Origin: Trichosphaerium sp. ATCC 40318
Taxonomy: Eukaryota > Discosea > Flabellinia > Trichosidae
Direction: 5' to 3'
Assembly (NCBI GenBank): GCA_038496445.1
Contig: JALMLS010000418.1
Coordinates: forward strand, 124,001 to 188,000
DNA: 64,000 nt
The notes under the pieces are model-generated. The model was given only the letters and a program-made list of their open reading frames with translations, was not told the origin of the DNA and did no database searches. The position numbers and the translations under genes are program-made. Position 1 is the stretch's first letter, and each line of letters starts with the position of its first letter. Shown here piece after piece: positions 61,701 through 64,000 of this stretch.

Positions 61701-62711
61701 ATGGATAGAAGAAAAGCTATACGCGATAGCTACCATTCAAACGCATCTCAGAGCACTGAAAGCCAAGATGTGGTGATGACCCCTCCTCCACCAAAACCTT
61801 CAAAGAAACGGAAGCTCAGCCCTCCAGAAGTTGACGATCCAGTGAAGAAACAAAAAACAAAACCTCAAGTCAGTCTTGATGGTAAGCAAGAGTTTATATT
61901 TAGAAATGGTTATATGTATTGTGTTTCTTAACAGTTTTGTTTTTCAATAGATCTATTGGACTTTGATATTGAAGAATCATGTGGTGAGAGTTCAAGCAGT
62001 AAACTTTTGGCTCTTGCAAACACAGATAGCGACAGTGATTTTTATAGGAGTAAAGTACAACAACCACAACGTAATACAGAAGATACACTTGCGACATTAA
62101 AAAGAACGAGCGAGGAAACTCCTTCTTCGCCTAGTACTACAATTAAACAACGTAAGAAGAAAACTAGAACGCCTAAAACAAAAAATATTGGACGATCCAA
62201 GAAAGTTGTCAAGAAATCACCTTCTGCTAAGCTAGGTGTATCAAGTGTTGGTAAAAACATTAAAGATGAGGTTAGAGTAAAGCCAGAGAAAGAAAAAAAG
62301 CCGGCGATAAAGAAGGAAAGCAATTTTTCTTTGGATGATTTGTTGGATATGGATTTAGAGGATACCTCGGTTTTAGGACACCGGAACGAACAAGAGACAT
62401 ACTTTGATATGCTACAAACACAAGAGCCAGAACTAGAACAAGAACCTGAGCCAGAACCGGAATTACCAAAGCCTAGAATGGCGCGAACGCCCAAAAAAGA
62501 GCCGACAACCCAAAAACAGCCCACAAAAGCCAAACGTGAACCTGAACTCGATGAGCGCACGCAACCCTCTTCTGGTAAGAAACCAAAGACACTAGATGAG
62601 TTATTGGATTGGGGATGTGGTAGTGAACAGGACAAGAGTAGTGATGAAGATGAACTGACACCTGCAAAGACTCCAACAAAAGATTTTTTTAAAAGGTTCA
62701 AATACATGTAA
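58765..62711 (+). CDS. SMARCAL1-like SNF2-family annealing helicase
   Basis: ATG at 58765, stop at 62709-62711, about 15 exons. The N-terminus is low-complexity (SSQPSQKPTPTRQQPQ). A HARP-like block contains NTKWHFPNTSYFSVVNIL. ATPase: RLYPFQLEGVE, GDEMGLGKT (motif I), LILCPSSLRLAWADEVEKW (Ia), VVADESHSLKN (motif II, DESH), LLTGTPAVSRPIELF (III). C-terminal lobe: FLVFGHHRDVLDGF, VRLDGKTRPQDRQ, GTGFTLTAAELNWVPG and QCEDRAHRIGQR (VI). SMARCAL1 rewinds RPA-coated DNA at stalled replication forks. After the helicase (~residue 650) there is a ~350-residue basic/acidic tail with three similar motifs: LDFDIEESCGE, SLDDLLDMDLEDTS and TLDELLDWGCGSE. The tail also carries nuclear-type KR clusters. Animal SMARCAL1 has its RPA-binding motif at the N-terminus, and I see none there. 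Confidence 0.9.
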
Positions 62712-63298
62712 TAAATAGAAGTTTAAAGATAAAATAACCAAACCCTGTTTTGGTCAGTTTGTTCTGGAGATATTAAATTGTAACGTTGTTGACGCTTTTC
62801 ATGTGATGTTGAGGTTACGTGGTGAGAGTGTTCCCGGAGGAACACTTGTGTCAGTAGAGTGTTCCCGCAGAAACACTTGTGACTTAGTTGTTAATTAAAT
62901 CCTTGGTGGTTAAACGCGTTTATTATTACCATTGGTTGCCCGCAATGCCGTTATGGGTACAAAACTGTCGACAGCTGAATTTTCATTTGGCTTTTTTAGG
63001 CGGACTTATTTGCGCGAAGCATGACGTTATAATACCTATTCTGTAGCAGCGCGAGCATTAAGTGGGTTACACTTTACACATTTAATTCGTAACGTACTGC
63101 TACTACAACGAAGAGAAATATATTAAGACCCATCTTACACAAGCTACGGCTATTGGTCAATGGTTCAGACCACTGTTGTAGCCGTACGCATAATATTAAC
63201 CAAAAGTTTTGATCTTTCTTGCGTTTTGTTTTAAAACGGTGTACGTTGCAACCCTATTGAATGACAATAACAGGAAAGCGCTCTGTAAGAGTACAGAT
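62712..63298. other. Intergenic with repeated dyads
   Basis: Spacer between tandem plus-strand genes, containing the GTGTTCC dyads described separately. No ORF is supported; the RGS gene's frame extends upstream to 63209 but its first ATG is at 63299. Confidence 0.45.
62826..62880. repeat. Two direct copies of a GTGTTCC...GGAACAC-type dyad
   Basis: GTGTTCCCGGAGGAACAC at 62828-62845 is a perfect 7-bp inverted repeat with a 4-bp spacer. GTGTTCCCGCAGAAACAC at 62859-62876 is a degenerate second copy, and AGAG before plus TTGTG after are shared too. The 31-bp period suggests either paired protein-binding sites or a tandem duplication in the RGS gene's upstream region. Confidence 0.65.
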
Positions 63299-64000
63299 AT
63301 GGAACATTCAGAGTATTTATTTCAACTCGTTCTAAGAGATCCAGAAGCTTTTGAGCTATTCCAGACGTTCCTAAAATCAGAATACGCAAATGAAAACCTC
63401 GATTTCTTTTTGGCCATTGAAAGCTTCAGGAAGCATTTAAAAACAGGTACAATTACTTTATGACGCATGTTACTGACGTACAAGAAGACAATGAGAGCGC
63501 TATAGCAATTTACACTCAGTTTTTCGTGGAGGATAACATAAACGTCAGCGGACCAACAGCACAAAAGCTTGTTAATTGTTTCAAGCAGAAAAAATTCTGT
63601 AGAGACTCATTTCAGAAGGCTCAATACGAGATTTATATAAACATTGTTACAGACTTATTTAATCGCTTCCGGAACAATAAACTATGGAAAGAATTTACTT
63701 ACAAGAGGGAGAACAGTTTACAGGATATATTAAGAGATGATTGCCTGTCTGAAGTGCGCTTGGATCATTTTTCTGAACGTTTGAAGTTTCGTGCTAACCA
63801 ATTTTTTTAAATGAAGGCGTTGCGAGAGTATCTGTATGAGAACGGTAGAGAGCATGATGTTATGGATTTTATGATGTCCGTGATTGATTTTAAACAAGTA
63901 CCAGATAAGGTAAGTCAATTGAACCCGAATGGGTTTATATTGTTACCAACGCCATGTAACAATTGTCTTTAATCTATTACGCTGTTTTATTAACTAGATC
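63299..64000 (+). CDS. Tandem RGS-domain protein (3' partial)
   Basis: Exons 63299..63446, 63485..63753, 63817..63909 and 63998..>64000 are in phase; the gene runs off the window. First RGS domain: LVLRDPEAFELFQTFLKSEY, NLDFFLAIESFRKHL, then SAIAIYTQFFVEDN and a final helix YEIYINIVTDLFNRFR. After a short linker (LQDILRDDCLSE) a second RGS-like start follows: ALREYLYENGREHDVMDFMM. An unspliced reading stops at 63810, but the stop lies inside a 63-nt intron (63754..63816) with a GTGCGC donor, a GCTAAC branch-like site and an AAG acceptor. RGS proteins are GAPs for G-alpha; tandem domains suggest a scaffold or regulated GAP. Full architecture cannot be seen. Confidence 0.85.

Noticed and set aside
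62042-62707. Long antisense ORF (221 aa) over the SMARCAL1-like tail
   Set aside because: Ser/Val-rich shadow of the coding strand, which continues the helicase gene with good composition and motifs.
63808-63813. Stop-codon readthrough or two adjacent genes (TAA then ATG in frame)
   Set aside because: A short intron with good signals removes the stop and joins the two RGS domains in phase.

Overview
The window is nuclear DNA from a compact, AT-rich, intron-dense unicellular eukaryote. Nearly every gene is split by short introns (about 40-110 nt) with GT...AG ends, many intergenic gaps are below 100 bp, and there are no operons, Shine-Dalgarno sites or rRNA/tRNA genes. A receptor tyrosine kinase with a metazoan-type catalytic signature, RGS proteins, a fimbrin core, a Golgi CASP homologue, a WDR7/rabconnectin-3-beta homologue, SMARCAL1 and a heparanase-like GH79 enzyme point to an opisthokont-side protist or an amoebozoan. 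I cannot name the species. Exon boundaries were placed by hand from reading frame, splice signals and family similarity; where exons are listed, phases were checked.

Layout. 1-1.2 kb: 3' part of a repeat protein with a PD-(D/E)XK-like end. 1.6 kb: an aberrant ubiquitin-like protein ending in CC. 2.5-8 kb: two unrecognised proteins, a START lipid-binding protein, a basic protein, a NEPRO-like protein and an RGS protein. 8.4-14 kb: a small ORF, a PPR protein and a Tom40/VDAC-type beta-barrel (both probably mitochondrial). 14-19 kb: a GT61 glycosyltransferase, a small unknown gene and an unrecognised helical-repeat protein. 20.5-24.6 kb: an 18-exon receptor tyrosine kinase. 24.6-28.9 kb: an F-box-like gene flanked by two inverted copies of a ~200-nt repeat, a small coiled-coil protein and a DUF1764 protein. 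29-36.7 kb: divergent CASP and WDR7 genes, both tied to Golgi/endosomal traffic. 37-41 kb: GH79 glycosidase and a secreted protein. 41.5 kb: a MITE-like element. 42-43.7 kb: an RCC1-repeat protein. 44.7-52.5 kb: one long gene joining a ~1,400-residue coiled coil to a fimbrin-type CH array. 52.9-58.4 kb: an accessory stretch of F-box/WYENGQL-repeat genes (one frameshifted), a secreted Cys-rich protein and two related small proteins. 58.8-62.7 kb: SMARCAL1-like annealing helicase with a C-terminal tail of repeated LDDLLD motifs. 63.3-64 kb: 5' part of a tandem RGS protein.

Functional themes are signalling (RTK, three RGS domains in two genes, RCC1), membrane traffic and lipids (CASP, WDR7, START, GT61), mitochondria (PPR, Tom40-like), cytoskeleton (coiled-coil/fimbrin) and genome maintenance (SMARCAL1). 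Window-wide patterns worth attention are a strong excess of the CACGTG palindrome and an unusual 5' splice-site preference for C at intron position +4 (GTACGT, GTGCGT). The accessory block at 52.9-58.4 kb, with F-box/repeat genes of a type prominent in amoeba giant viruses, is the best candidate for transferred or fast-evolving material.
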